Source: Candidatus Hydrogenedentota bacterium
Lineage (GTDB): Bacteria > Hydrogenedentota > Hydrogenedentia > Hydrogenedentales > CAITNO01
Reading direction: 5' to 3'
Length of the DNA stretch: 9,627 nt
NCBI GenBank assembly: GCA_007118765.1
Contig: SKQZ01000144.1
Coordinates: forward strand, 1 to 9,627
Below the pieces are notes generated by a model, which worked only from the letters and a program-made list of their open reading frames with translations, was not told the origin of the DNA and did no database searches. The translations under genes and the position numbers were made by a program. This document shows positions 1 through 7,222 of the stretch, in pieces (the first letter of the stretch is position 1; every line of letters begins with the position of its first letter).

Positions 1-120
1 AAGGTGCGGTTGGTGCTCCATGACAATGTGCTTGGTGAAACTACGCTGCTGATTGCCGAAGCGGTGGAACGCAAGCGCCTCAAACATCGTTTGCGCGCGT
101 TTATTGGTTTGGAACCATGA
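1..120 (+). CDS. C-terminal end of an unrecognised protein (5' partial)
   Basis: An open frame enters the window at base 1 and runs to a TGA at 118-120. It encodes about 39 residues that begin KVRLVLHDN and end RAFIGLEP. The tail is a mix of hydrophobic residues and basic residues (RKRLKHRLR), compatible with a C-terminal amphipathic helix; there is no membrane segment or motif I can assign to a family. The stop codon overlaps the ATG of the following GH31 gene as ATGA, the usual sign of translational coupling, so the two genes probably share one transcript and perhaps one pathway. The frame is supported mainly by this overlap and by high-GC codons like those of its neighbour. Function is unknown. 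Confidence 0.6.
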   Translation, partial: KVRLVLHDNVLGETTLLIAEAVERKRLKHRLRAFIGLEP

Positions 121-2399
121 CGAAACGGGGATACCGCACCCTCAAATGGACGTGTCTGATTGGCGCGATTGCGGCGCTACTGTTCGGCGGCATGTTTGCG
201 TATGCTGCCGTAATGCGTTGGTGGGGGGAGCGGCCGCTGTACGGCCGGTTATCTTATGGCAGCGCACTTGAACAGCCGCTGCAATTCGATGTTGCCCCGT
301 TCCGTATCCTGTGGACGCCGGATAACGGTGGGATGGTGTCCGTCGTGCATGAGGCCTTGCCGGATAAGGCCCTCTGGGAAAGCGTTCCCGCCGTTGGCTT
401 TGTTGGCGCCGCCCATGGCGAAGAGCGTGTTGTGGAACGGCGTGGCATGTTTTCGTTTCGCGACCGCTTGCGTCGGCGTTATCCGCATCAGCATATTGAA
501 CGAATTGCATCTGAAAACGGCGAGGTCCATATTGCCGGTCACCTTGGTCAGCGTGCCGACGATCAATGCGTTGCTTACACACTGTCCTTCAGCGCCAAAA
601 CACCGGAACGGCTTGTTTTTGAACTGCACGTAGACGACGGGAACGCCAACAGAGCCTATTTGACGCACGCTTCGTCAGTGGAAGAAGATTTCTTTGGCTT
701 TGGCGCCCAATTTACACATGTGAATCTCAAGGGACGGCGTGTACCCATATTCGTTATGGAGCAGGGTATCGGGCGCGGACGGCAACCGCTGACATTCTTC
801 ATGAGCCTCATCGCAGGGGCCGGCGGCACTTGGCATACGACGTACGCCGCCGCACCCCATTATCTCACCAGTGCCATGCGGTCGTTTTTCCTTCATACAC
901 ATGAATATGCCGTTTTCGATTTGCGCGCGCCCGAACGTGTACAGGTCATGTTGTTCTCCGGCACGATGCGCGGCAGCATACTGGCCGGAGATTCGCCGGA
1001 ATCCTTAATCAAAACGTATACCGAAGCCGCTGGACGCATGCGGCCCCTGCCCGATTGGATTCTGGAGGGCGCGGTGGTGGGCATGCAGGGTGGCACGGAA
1101 AAGGTGCGCCGCGTGTGGCAGGCGCTGCGTGAACATGACACGCCCGTGTCCGCGTTTTGGTTGCAGGATTGGGTTGGCCAGCGCCGTACCATCGCGGGAA
1201 AACAGCTCTGGTGGAATTGGGAATTGGACCGCGACCATTATCCTGATTGGGAGGCGCTTGTAAATGAGTTGGCGTCAGACGGGATCCGTGTGATGTCCTA
1301 TGTGAATCCGTTTTTGGCGGATCCGTCGGGTCGGGAATACTACCGGCGCAATTTGTTTCAGGAAGCATGTGAACGTGGTTTTGTCGTGCAAACCGCAACG
1401 GCAGGCCCCTACCTGATCAAAAATACTGATTTCAGTGCGGCCATGCTTGACCTTAACAATCCCGAGGCCCGCGAATGGTTCAAGACGGTCATGCATGAGC
1501 AGGTAATAGAAGCGGGCGTGGCGGGGTGGATGGCAGACTTTGGCGAGGCGCTGCCTTATGATGCGCGTTTACACGGCGATAAAGATGCCGCCGCCTACCA
1601 TAACCGTTACCCGGAAGAGTGGGCGCGGCTGAATCGCGAGGTCATTGAGGAAACCGGCCGGGGCGATGATTTTGTCTTCTTTATGCGTTCCGGGTATCGG
1701 GAAAGCCCGCGTTACGCCACGCTCTTCTGGTTGGGCGACCAAATGGTGACGTGGGACCGCCATGACGGCATGAAATCCGCCGTAAGTGGATTATTGAGCA
1801 GCGGCATGTCCGGTTATGCTTTCAATCACAGCGATATTGGCGGGTACACCGCCATAGGCCTGCCAATGGTTGGGTTCAGACGGGACCGGGAACTGTTAAT
1901 GCGGTGGATGGAGATGAACGCTTTTTCCGTTGTATTCAGAACCCATGAAGGGGTGGCGCCCCAAGCCAACCACCAGTTTTATTCAGATGCGGAAACTCTG
2001 GCGCATTTCAGCCGATGTGCGCGAATTTATGCGGCGTGGGCGGCGTACCGGAAAGAACTCGTGCAAGAAGCCGCCACAACCGGACTGCCCGTGGTGCGGC
2101 ATCCTTTCATTCACTATCCTGCGGACGATAATGTCCGGAACATTGCCTTCGAGCAATTTCTTGTGGGTAATGTATTCATGGTGGCCCCGGTGCTGGAACC
2201 CGGTGTGGCGGAAGTGTCTTGCTATTTGCCTGCGGGCAGGTGGACACACCTGTGGTCCGGGGAAGAATATGCGCTGGAAACAGCAGGGCGGAAGGTAACG
2301 GTAGCCGCGCCATTGGGCGAGCCCGCTGTGTTTTATGTCACAGGCGCCGCACCGGCGCATGCGTTTCTACTGGAATTAGAACGGCTGCAGCTATTATGA
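117..2399 (+). CDS. GH31 glycosidase, sulfoquinovosidase (YihQ)-like, with N-terminal export signal or anchor
   Basis: This 760-residue protein matches the YihQ branch of glycoside hydrolase family 31. These retaining alpha-glycosidases cleave alpha-sulfoquinovosides (from the plant sulfolipid) or related alpha-glucosides. Residues about 12-33 are hydrophobic after a basic start (TKRGYRTLK); AYA at 28-30 could be a signal peptidase I site, otherwise this is a membrane anchor. E. coli YihQ is cytoplasmic, so export is a difference. The catalytic barrel spans roughly 310-640. WMADFGE (471-477) places the nucleophile at D474 and LGDQ (539-542) the acid/base at D541. HSDIGGY (571-577) and RTHEG (608-612) are also conserved. 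A beta domain closes the protein. Of the known sulfonate-pocket set (Q, Q, R, W, Y), Q324, Q350, W366 and Y577 are present, but the arginine position reads Q363, so the substrate is uncertain. The start is the ATG overlapping the upstream stop. The ribosome site is weak (GGAA close to the ATG). Confidence 0.9.
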   Translation: MTKRGYRTLKWTCLIGAIAALLFGGMFAYAAVMRWWGERPLYGRLSYGSALEQPLQFDVAPFRILWTPDNGGMVSVVHEALPDKALWESVPAVGFVGAAHGEERVVERRGMFSFRDRLRRRYPHQHIERIASENGEVHIAGHLGQRADDQCVAYTLSFSAKTPERLVFELHVDDGNANRAYLTHASSVEEDFFGFGAQFTHVNLKGRRVPIFVMEQGIGRGRQPLTFFMSLIAGAGGTWHTTYAAAPHYLTSAMRSFFLHTHEYAVFDLRAPERVQVMLFSGTMRGSILAGDSPESLIKTYTEAAGRMRPLPDWILEGAVVGMQGGTEKVRRVWQALREHDTPVSAFWLQDWVGQRRTIAGKQLWWNWELDRDHYPDWEALVNELASDGIRVMSYVNPFLADPSGREYYRRNLFQEACERGFVVQTATAGPYLIKNTDFSAAMLDLNNPEAREWFKTVMHEQVIEAGVAGWMADFGEALPYDARLHGDKDAAAYHNRYPEEWARLNREVIEETGRGDDFVFFMRSGYRESPRYATLFWLGDQMVTWDRHDGMKSAVSGLLSSGMSGYAFNHSDIGGYTAIGLPMVGFRRDRELLMRWMEMNAFSVVFRTHEGVAPQANHQFYSDAETLAHFSRCARIYAAWAAYRKELVQEAATTGLPVVRHPFIHYPADDNVRNIAFEQFLVGNVFMVAPVLEPGVAEVSCYLPAGRWTHLWSGEEYALETAGRKVTVAAPLGEPAVFYVTGAAPAHAFLLELERLQLL

Positions 2400-2417
2400 T
2401 TCAGGCCGGTATGCGGC

Positions 2418-2445
2418 ACTGCATTCGCGGAAATATGCAGTTTTT
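2418..2445 (+). terminator. Probable intrinsic terminator after the GH31 gene
   Basis: ACTGCAT (2418-2424) pairs perfectly with ATGCAGT (2435-2441) across a 10-base loop, and a run of five T follows (2441-2445). It lies 19 bases after the GH31 stop and before the next promoter-like sequence. The stem is short and only moderately GC-rich, so termination may be partial. Confidence 0.55.
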
Positions 2446-2469
2446 CGGGAGTGTTTGCAAAGTGGGCAT

Positions 2470-2499
2470 TTGCTTATGAATAAAAAATACAAGTATACT
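2470..2499 (+). promoter_or_regulatory. Putative sigma-70-type promoter for the lipoprotein-resB-ccsA cluster
   Basis: TTGCTT (2470-2475) and TATACT (2494-2499) resemble -35 and -10 boxes with an 18-base spacer. The site sits after the probable terminator and about 40 bases before the lipoprotein start. The stretch is A/T-rich compared with the GC-rich genes on either side. This is a consensus match by eye, and the -10 box is the stronger half. Confidence 0.5.
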
Positions 2500-2502
2500 T
2501 GT
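2489..2502. promoter_or_regulatory. Perfect 14-bp palindrome over the -10 box, candidate operator
   Basis: ACAAGTATACTTGT is identical to its own reverse complement and contains the putative -10 box TATACT. A dimeric helix-turn-helix repressor bound here would block RNA polymerase. The shape recalls operators of MarR-, GntR- or BlaI-type repressors, but I cannot assign a regulator, and none is encoded in the window. Confidence 0.45.
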
Positions 2503-2525
2503 CATGATAGTGGTTTTATAACAGC

Positions 2526-2530
2526 AGGAG
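2526..2530 (+). promoter_or_regulatory. Ribosome binding site that fixes the lipoprotein start
   Basis: AGGAG stands 8 bases before the ATG at 2539. Longer in-frame starts upstream (from 2455) lack such a site and would place 28 hydrophilic residues ahead of the signal peptide. Confidence 0.7.
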
Positions 2531-2538
2531 CAAAACAA

Positions 2539-3222
2539 ATGGGCAAGAGCAGTATCGTTGTTCTGATGGGATTGCTGGTGGTCAGCGCGTGTTCGCAACA
2601 GCCGGAGCGACAGGAAATTGCCGAGGTGCGCCGCGCCGACCCTGCGGAACGTGAGTCCATGCCGTCTTTTGATACGGCGACGCGGATGGGGGTGCAGGAT
2701 GTTGAAGGTGCGCTGCCCGAGGCGCCGCCGCCCCCTCAAGACGTGCCGCCTGCTGAAGAACCGCCGACCCCTGCTACCTCTACGATCCCGGAGATGCCGG
2801 GCGGCGTACCGCAACTGATGTGGGAAGTGCCCGCGGGATGGGAAGAGGCCGGTGAACGGCCCATGCGTCTGGTAACGTTCCATCCTGAAGGGACAGAGCA
2901 TACAGAATGTTTTGTCACATTTTTGGTTGGCCCGGCAGGCGGTATTGTGGCGAATGTCAATCGCTGGCGGGCGCAGCTGGGGTTGGGCCCACTGACGGAG
3001 GACAACGTTGCCGCATTGCCTCGGTTGGAGATGTTGGGCGAAGAGGCTGTTTTCGTCAATATTAAAGACCTTTCAGGGACGCAAGAGATGTACGGTGTTA
3101 TCTGCCCCGTGCCCGAGGGCTTGCTTTTTGTTAGAATGGTGGGATTGGTGGAGGAGATGGAAGCCGAGCGCGAGCGTTTTGAGGCTTTTTGTCGTTCCAT
3201 TCAGTTCGTAGACGCCGAATAA
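2539..3222 (+). CDS. Proline-rich lipoprotein with a WEVPAGW / NVNRWR domain, function unknown
   Basis: The 227-residue product begins with a lipoprotein signal: MGKSS, a hydrophobic stretch, and the lipobox VSAC, which makes C18 the lipidated residue. Ser at +2 would favour the outer membrane under the E. coli sorting rule. Residues about 59-90 form a proline-rich linker. The C-terminal domain (about 93-225) starts with WEVPAGWEE (95-103), contains GPAGGIVANVNRWR (131-144) and ends in a glutamate-rich helix and SIQF. I recall proteins with this tryptophan motif and 'NVNRWR' segment from Planctomycetes and Verrucomicrobia, annotated as hypothetical. A PsbP-like fold is possible but is only a guess. 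It is first in the cluster with resB and ccsA, 61 bases before resB, and probably has its own promoter. A supporting role in cytochrome c maturation or electron transport is inferred from position only. Confidence 0.8.
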   Translation: MGKSSIVVLMGLLVVSACSQQPERQEIAEVRRADPAERESMPSFDTATRMGVQDVEGALPEAPPPPQDVPPAEEPPTPATSTIPEMPGGVPQLMWEVPAGWEEAGERPMRLVTFHPEGTEHTECFVTFLVGPAGGIVANVNRWRAQLGLGPLTEDNVAALPRLEMLGEEAVFVNIKDLSGTQEMYGVICPVPEGLLFVRMVGLVEEMEAERERFEAFCRSIQFVDAE

Positions 3223-3240
3223 TGACCGCTGCCTGCGCAG

Positions 3241-3260
3241 GTTGCTTTCGCTGATGCAAC
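3241..3260 (+). other. Small hairpin between the lipoprotein gene and resB
   Basis: GTTGC (3241-3245) pairs with GCAAC (3256-3260) over a 10-base loop, directly after the perfect palindrome CCTGCGCAGG (3232-3241). No T-run follows, so it is not a normal terminator. It could be an mRNA processing or stability element, or chance. Confidence 0.2.
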
Positions 3261-3283
3261 AACCACAAGGAAACAACAAATTC

Positions 3284-4453
3284 ATGAAGATACTGCAGCG
3301 CATATTCGCTTTTCTGTCGTCGTACGGCCTTTCGATTGTGCTGTTGCTACTAATGATGGTGCTGGTGTTTTTTGGCACCCTCGAGCAAACCCGGCTGGGA
3401 CTGTTCGAAACCCAGCGGCGCTATTTTGAATCTCTGGTGGTGGTGCATCCTGTTTTCGGGTGGTTCCCCCTGCCGTTGCCGGGCGGATATTTGCTGTTGG
3501 CGCTGGTCTTTGTAAACATGCTGTTTGGCGCCATTGTTCGCGCCCCGAAACGCTGGCGTCGGCCCGGCCTGCTTATTGCCCACGGCGGCGTACTTTACCT
3601 GATTGTGGCGGGTTTTGTTGCCTATACCTATGCCATAAACGGCAATCTGCCGCTCTATGAAGGAGATTCAGGCTCACGGTTCCAGAGTTATTATGAATGG
3701 GAAATCCGCATTTACGAGATGGCGCCGGACAGTGAAGGACGCGTCTTTATCATTCCGCAGGACGAGTTTGAAGACGTGGGTGACACGGGACGCGTCTTTT
3801 ATCATCAGGCGCTGCCTCTTGAATTGCGTGTTGCCCGGTATTATCCCAATTGCAGACCTGCACCGTCGCGTGATGCGTGGTCGGTGGACGGCGTCACGCT
3901 CAGCCCGCTGCCCAAAGACAGCACGGCGGAGCAGAATGTACCGGGCGTTTTCGTTTCCCTCCATCAGCCGGGGCAAGAAGCGGCTCCTTCCGAGCCGGGA
4001 ATACTTTGGGGCATGGAGCGGGGGCCGTGGCGCATGCTGGCCGAAGGCCGGGAATATGCCTTTGCATTGCGACGGCGTGAATGGGAACTGCCCTTCACGC
4101 TCACATTGGAACAGTTCAACCATGAAACCCACCCCGGTACGACTATGCCCAGTCATTTCAGCAGCGAGATTGTTCTCCAGGAAGGCGATGCAAAACGTGA
4201 TGTGCTGATTCGCATGAACGAGCCGCTGCGTCATCGTGGATACACCTTCTATCAGGCGTCTTGGGGCCCGACGGACGCACAGCCCGGTGATCCGTTGTAT
4301 TCCGTGCTGGCTGTTACGCGCAATCCGGCGGGGCAATGGCCCATGTATGCGTCCTTTATTATTTCTTTTGGTTTGTTGTTGCATTTTGGTCAGGCGCTGC
4401 TGCGATACTTGCGGCAACAGTCCGGCGTACCTTCCGACGCCCATAAGCGCTGA
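3284..4453 (+). CDS. resB: Cytochrome c biogenesis protein ResB (Ccs1/CcsB)
   Basis: ResB/Ccs1 partners CcsA in System II cytochrome c maturation, exporting haem and presenting it to apocytochrome CXXCH sites outside the cytoplasmic membrane. The 389-residue product has three N-terminal membrane segments (about 14-32, 67-86, 95-115), a large external domain (about 117-350) and a final membrane segment (about 354-375), the usual ResB topology. RGYTFYQASW (318-327), just before the last helix, is the family's typical motif. H100 in the third helix fits the membrane histidine of the CcsB half of CcsBA; confirming this needs an alignment. The ATG at 3284 was chosen because it precedes MKILQRIF and the first helix. 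AAGGA lies 12 bases upstream, slightly far. In-frame starts at 3242 (TTG) and 3254 (ATG) would add up to 14 hydrophilic residues. ccsA follows after 50 bases. Confidence 0.9.
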   Translation: MKILQRIFAFLSSYGLSIVLLLLMMVLVFFGTLEQTRLGLFETQRRYFESLVVVHPVFGWFPLPLPGGYLLLALVFVNMLFGAIVRAPKRWRRPGLLIAHGGVLYLIVAGFVAYTYAINGNLPLYEGDSGSRFQSYYEWEIRIYEMAPDSEGRVFIIPQDEFEDVGDTGRVFYHQALPLELRVARYYPNCRPAPSRDAWSVDGVTLSPLPKDSTAEQNVPGVFVSLHQPGQEAAPSEPGILWGMERGPWRMLAEGREYAFALRRREWELPFTLTLEQFNHETHPGTTMPSHFSSEIVLQEGDAKRDVLIRMNEPLRHRGYTFYQASWGPTDAQPGDPLYSVLAVTRNPAGQWPMYASFIISFGLLLHFGQALLRYLRQQSGVPSDAHKR

Positions 4454-4503
4454 CTCTCCGAGAGAGCATGTAGGATAGATAGCATAAGAAAGCGACAGGT
4501 TCA

Positions 4504-6438
4504 ATGAGACAACGTGTACTGTTATTGTTTGTCTGTGCGGGTCTTTGTTTTACGTCGGCCCTTCAGGCGGAGTCAGCGCTTCCCGGGCCGCCCCCGGATT
4601 GGCCGGGCGAGGTGGTGGATCTTTTCGCCACGCTGCCCGTACTCGATGGCGGCCGCGTAAAGCCGTTGGATACGGTGGCCCGGTTTACGCTGCTGCGACT
4701 GAACGGGCGGCGTTCGCTGCGTGTGGAATACGACGGCGGCACGGCCCGCCTCACGCCGATTGAGTGGTATCTTGACTGTCTGTTCTTCCCCGAAACAGCG
4801 ATGCATTACCGGCATTTCAGTGTGGAGACTTCGGATGTGATCGTTGCGCTCGGTCTTCAGCCTCATGGCAGAAAACGCGACCGCTATTCCTACAGCCATA
4901 TTGCGCCCGGGCGGGAACGACTTATGGAATTGGCCAATGAGGCGTCGCGTTTGCCTGACGAACGCCGTGATTTCATGGACAGACAATTGATTGCGCTGGC
5001 AAATAACGTGTTGGCCTTTGAAGGGCTCGCCGCTTTCATGGAGATTGCCCGTGAACGATTTGTTGTTGCGGATAATTTGCTATTGGCAGGGGCGTTTCCC
5101 GACCGTGAAGAGGTACGGATCAGCGATATTGCCGCTGAGACACCGGATTTCTTGACACGACTCACGGCATCGGCGCATCAGCTGGATGATTCGGAACGGG
5201 AAGCGCTGGCCCGGGATATGCAACGTTTCTTTGGGCAGTTGGACAGGGTGGCCCATGATGGCAATTTGCTGGCCCTTATCCCGCCCGCTGATCACGACGA
5301 TCCGCAATGGATGACGCCCGCCTCGGTGCTTGAGGCCGCCTTTGAGCCGGAAAAAGTGGCAACCGCGCCCATTCACATGCTTGAGTTATTGGAGGCGATG
5401 GTGACGCCTTTGCCGGACAAAAACGCCTTTGCCGTCAAGGCCGCTGCTTTTCATGAGGCGGTGACCGGCTTGGCGGAGGCGCGGGGTGAGTATGCCCGCA
5501 TACCGTTGGAAGTAACCTATTATCGGGGACGTTTCTTCTTCCTGAGCCAATGGCTTTTTTTGTTTGCTTTCATCATGACCGCATTCTCCTGGGCGTTGCC
5601 CCAGTCGCGTCGTCTGGCCGCCCTGCTGAATCTTTCACTTGCGCCGCCGTTGGTGCTGTTGGCGATAGGCATTACCTTGCGCTGCATTATCCGCGGTAGA
5701 CCGCCGGTCACAAACGTATACGAAACCATTCTGTTCACGACGCTGGTTGCCGCTGCCCTCGGTTTTAGCGTGGAATTCATCAACAGACGCCGCATTGCCA
5801 TGTCCATGGGCGCGTTGCTCGGGATGTTGGGCATGTTCTTTGCGTCACGCTACGAAGCGCGGGGCGGCATGGACACCATGCCCGCCGTGATAGCGGTGTT
5901 GGATACCAACTTTTGGTTGGCCACCCATGTGACCACCATCATCGCCGGATACGGCGCGGGCCTGTTCGGCGCTGCGTTGGCGCATGTCTATATTTTCGGG
6001 CGTTTGCTGGGCATCAATAACGTGCCCCGCCGCTTTTATGCCGAATTGGGCCGGGTTATCTATGGCGTTACCTGCTTCTGTTTGGTGTTTACCTTGATTG
6101 GCACTGTATTGGGCGGCGTTTGGGCGGCGCAAAGCTGGGGTCGGTTTTGGGGCTGGGATCCCAAAGAAAACGGCGCGCTGTTGATAGTGTTGTGGGCTTT
6201 GGCCATGATGCACGCCAAGCGGGGCGGTTACCTGCGCCACGGCGGCATTGCAGTGAGCGCGGTGGTGCTGGGCATGATCATTGTGTTCGCGTGGTGGGGC
6301 GTTAATGCGCTGGGTGTGGGACTGCACAGCTATGGTTTTGTATCGGGCGCATGGCGCGGCCTGATCATATTCTGGCTGCTTCAAAGCATAGTAACCCTTG
6401 CCGGGCTCGCCGCGCTTACCAGACCTGTCAAGACATAG
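4504..6438 (+). CDS. ccsA: Cytochrome c biogenesis protein CcsA with long N-terminal external region
   Basis: CcsA is the haem-handling integral membrane subunit of the System II haem lyase. The 644-residue product starts with a signal peptide (probable cleavage after LQA, residue 22). A non-membrane region of about 320 residues follows, carrying DGGRVKPLDTVAR (48-60), a motif typical of extended CcsA proteins. From about 344 on there are eight or nine hydrophobic helices. The tryptophan-rich haem motif is clear: W545, W549, W551, D552, PKE to 555. H475 (ATHVTT) and H608 (GLHSYG) fit the two external haem-ligand histidines and H570 (MMHAKR) the membrane histidine; their spacing agrees with what I recall for Helicobacter CcsBA. 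Minimal CcsA proteins are about half this length, so the N-terminal half is an addition. An AGG lies 7 bases before the ATG. The gene ends 4 bases from the convergent sirtuin. Confidence 0.92.
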   Translation: MRQRVLLLFVCAGLCFTSALQAESALPGPPPDWPGEVVDLFATLPVLDGGRVKPLDTVARFTLLRLNGRRSLRVEYDGGTARLTPIEWYLDCLFFPETAMHYRHFSVETSDVIVALGLQPHGRKRDRYSYSHIAPGRERLMELANEASRLPDERRDFMDRQLIALANNVLAFEGLAAFMEIARERFVVADNLLLAGAFPDREEVRISDIAAETPDFLTRLTASAHQLDDSEREALARDMQRFFGQLDRVAHDGNLLALIPPADHDDPQWMTPASVLEAAFEPEKVATAPIHMLELLEAMVTPLPDKNAFAVKAAAFHEAVTGLAEARGEYARIPLEVTYYRGRFFFLSQWLFLFAFIMTAFSWALPQSRRLAALLNLSLAPPLVLLAIGITLRCIIRGRPPVTNVYETILFTTLVAAALGFSVEFINRRRIAMSMGALLGMLGMFFASRYEARGGMDTMPAVIAVLDTNFWLATHVTTIIAGYGAGLFGAALAHVYIFGRLLGINNVPRRFYAELGRVIYGVTCFCLVFTLIGTVLGGVWAAQSWGRFWGWDPKENGALLIVLWALAMMHAKRGGYLRHGGIAVSAVVLGMIIVFAWWGVNALGVGLHSYGFVSGAWRGLIIFWLLQSIVTLAGLAALTRPVKT

Positions 6439-6442
6439 CCTG

Positions 6443-7222
6443 TCAGTTGCCGCCGTCTGATTCGCCGACCACCAACGCCGTCAGTGCCGGCAGTGTTTCG
6501 CCCGCCGGGCCCTGCAAAAAGATGTCCGTCACAACGTTGGTAAAGTTGGTGGGCTCGGTATTGCATTCAATAATGGTGGCGCCGCTTTCTTTGGCCAAAA
6601 AGGGCAGGCTCGCGGCGGGATACACTTGCGCCGACGTGCCCACCACAACAAGCACGTCACAACCGCGTGCCAGCATATCGGAGGTGCGCAACGCATATTC
6701 CGGTATTACCTCGCCGAAAAGCACCACGTCGGGTTTCATTACGCCGCCGCATTCACAGCGTGGCGCGCCTAATGCGCGATGACTCAAATCCATATCGCGC
6801 TGCCTGAAACATGCCGTGCATGCGATCTTGTCGGCGTTGCCGTGGTATTCGATCACGGTGTTGCTTCCGGCGTGATGATGCAGCGCGTCAATATTCTGTG
6901 TGATGACAGCCTTAATATGGCCTTCTTCCTCCAACTTGGCCAACGCATAATGACCGGGATTGGGTTCCACACCCTGCAGGCTTTCCGCCAGCTCATACCA
7001 CATTTCCCACACTTTGTCCGGATTCTGTGTGAAGGCCTCCATGGTGGCAAACTGGTCCGGCGGATAGCGACTCCACAACCCGCCGGCACTGCGAAAATCG
7101 GGAATGCCGCTTTCCACCGATATGCCCGCACCGGTAACCGCAATCCCGTTATTCGTGTCGCGGATCACTGCTGCGGCACGTTCATACAAAACATCGTCGT
7201 TCCTGTAGCCATCTGTTTTCAT
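6443..7222 (-). CDS. Sir2-family NAD-dependent protein deacylase (sirtuin)
   Basis: Sirtuins use NAD+ to remove acyl groups from lysines, giving nicotinamide and O-acyl-ADP-ribose. The 259-residue length is normal for a bacterial sirtuin. The NAD-binding motif GAGIS (31-35) is followed by SGIPDFRS; TQNID (108-112), catalytic H127 in EYHGN, a zinc site of C135, C138, C156 and C158, KPDVVLFGE (163-171) and GTS (195-197) all match the family. SIRT5/CobB-type desuccinylases carry a YxxR motif in the substrate pocket; the corresponding segment here (VWEMWYEL) has W75 and L78 instead, so ordinary deacetylation is more likely than removal of acidic acyl groups. The ATG at 7222 has AGGT seven bases upstream; a GTG two codons earlier is less likely. 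Its composition matches the GC-rich left half of the window, so it appears older than the modification genes upstream of it on the same strand. Confidence 0.93.
   Translation of the reverse strand: MKTDGYRNDDVLYERAAAVIRDTNNGIAVTGAGISVESGIPDFRSAGGLWSRYPPDQFATMEAFTQNPDKVWEMWYELAESLQGVEPNPGHYALAKLEEEGHIKAVITQNIDALHHHAGSNTVIEYHGNADKIACTACFRQRDMDLSHRALGAPRCECGGVMKPDVVLFGEVIPEYALRTSDMLARGCDVLVVVGTSAQVYPAASLPFLAKESGATIIECNTEPTNFTNVVTDIFLQGPAGETLPALTALVVGESDGGN

Noticed and set aside
249..668. Open frames antisense to the 5' part of the GH31 gene
   Set aside because: No motif, no ribosome site, and fully contained in a confident gene.
2455..2538. In-frame extension of the lipoprotein gene to an earlier start
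   Set aside because: It would put 28 hydrophilic residues before the lipoprotein signal, overlap the promoter and palindrome, and ignore the AGGAG placed before 2539.
4454..4464. CTCTC-C-GAGAG inverted repeat between resB and ccsA
   Set aside because: The loop would be a single base, so it cannot fold as a hairpin, and there is no T-run; at this length it is likely chance.
3674..4504. Long open frame of 276 codons antisense to resB
   Set aside because: It lies within the well-supported resB frame, its protein has no recognisable motif, and long antisense frames are expected in GC-rich coding DNA.
5845..6384. Open frame of 179 codons antisense to ccsA
   Set aside because: It is opposite the CcsA core with its conserved haem motif; the product is low-complexity, rich in Q, H and A, and typical of a shadow frame.
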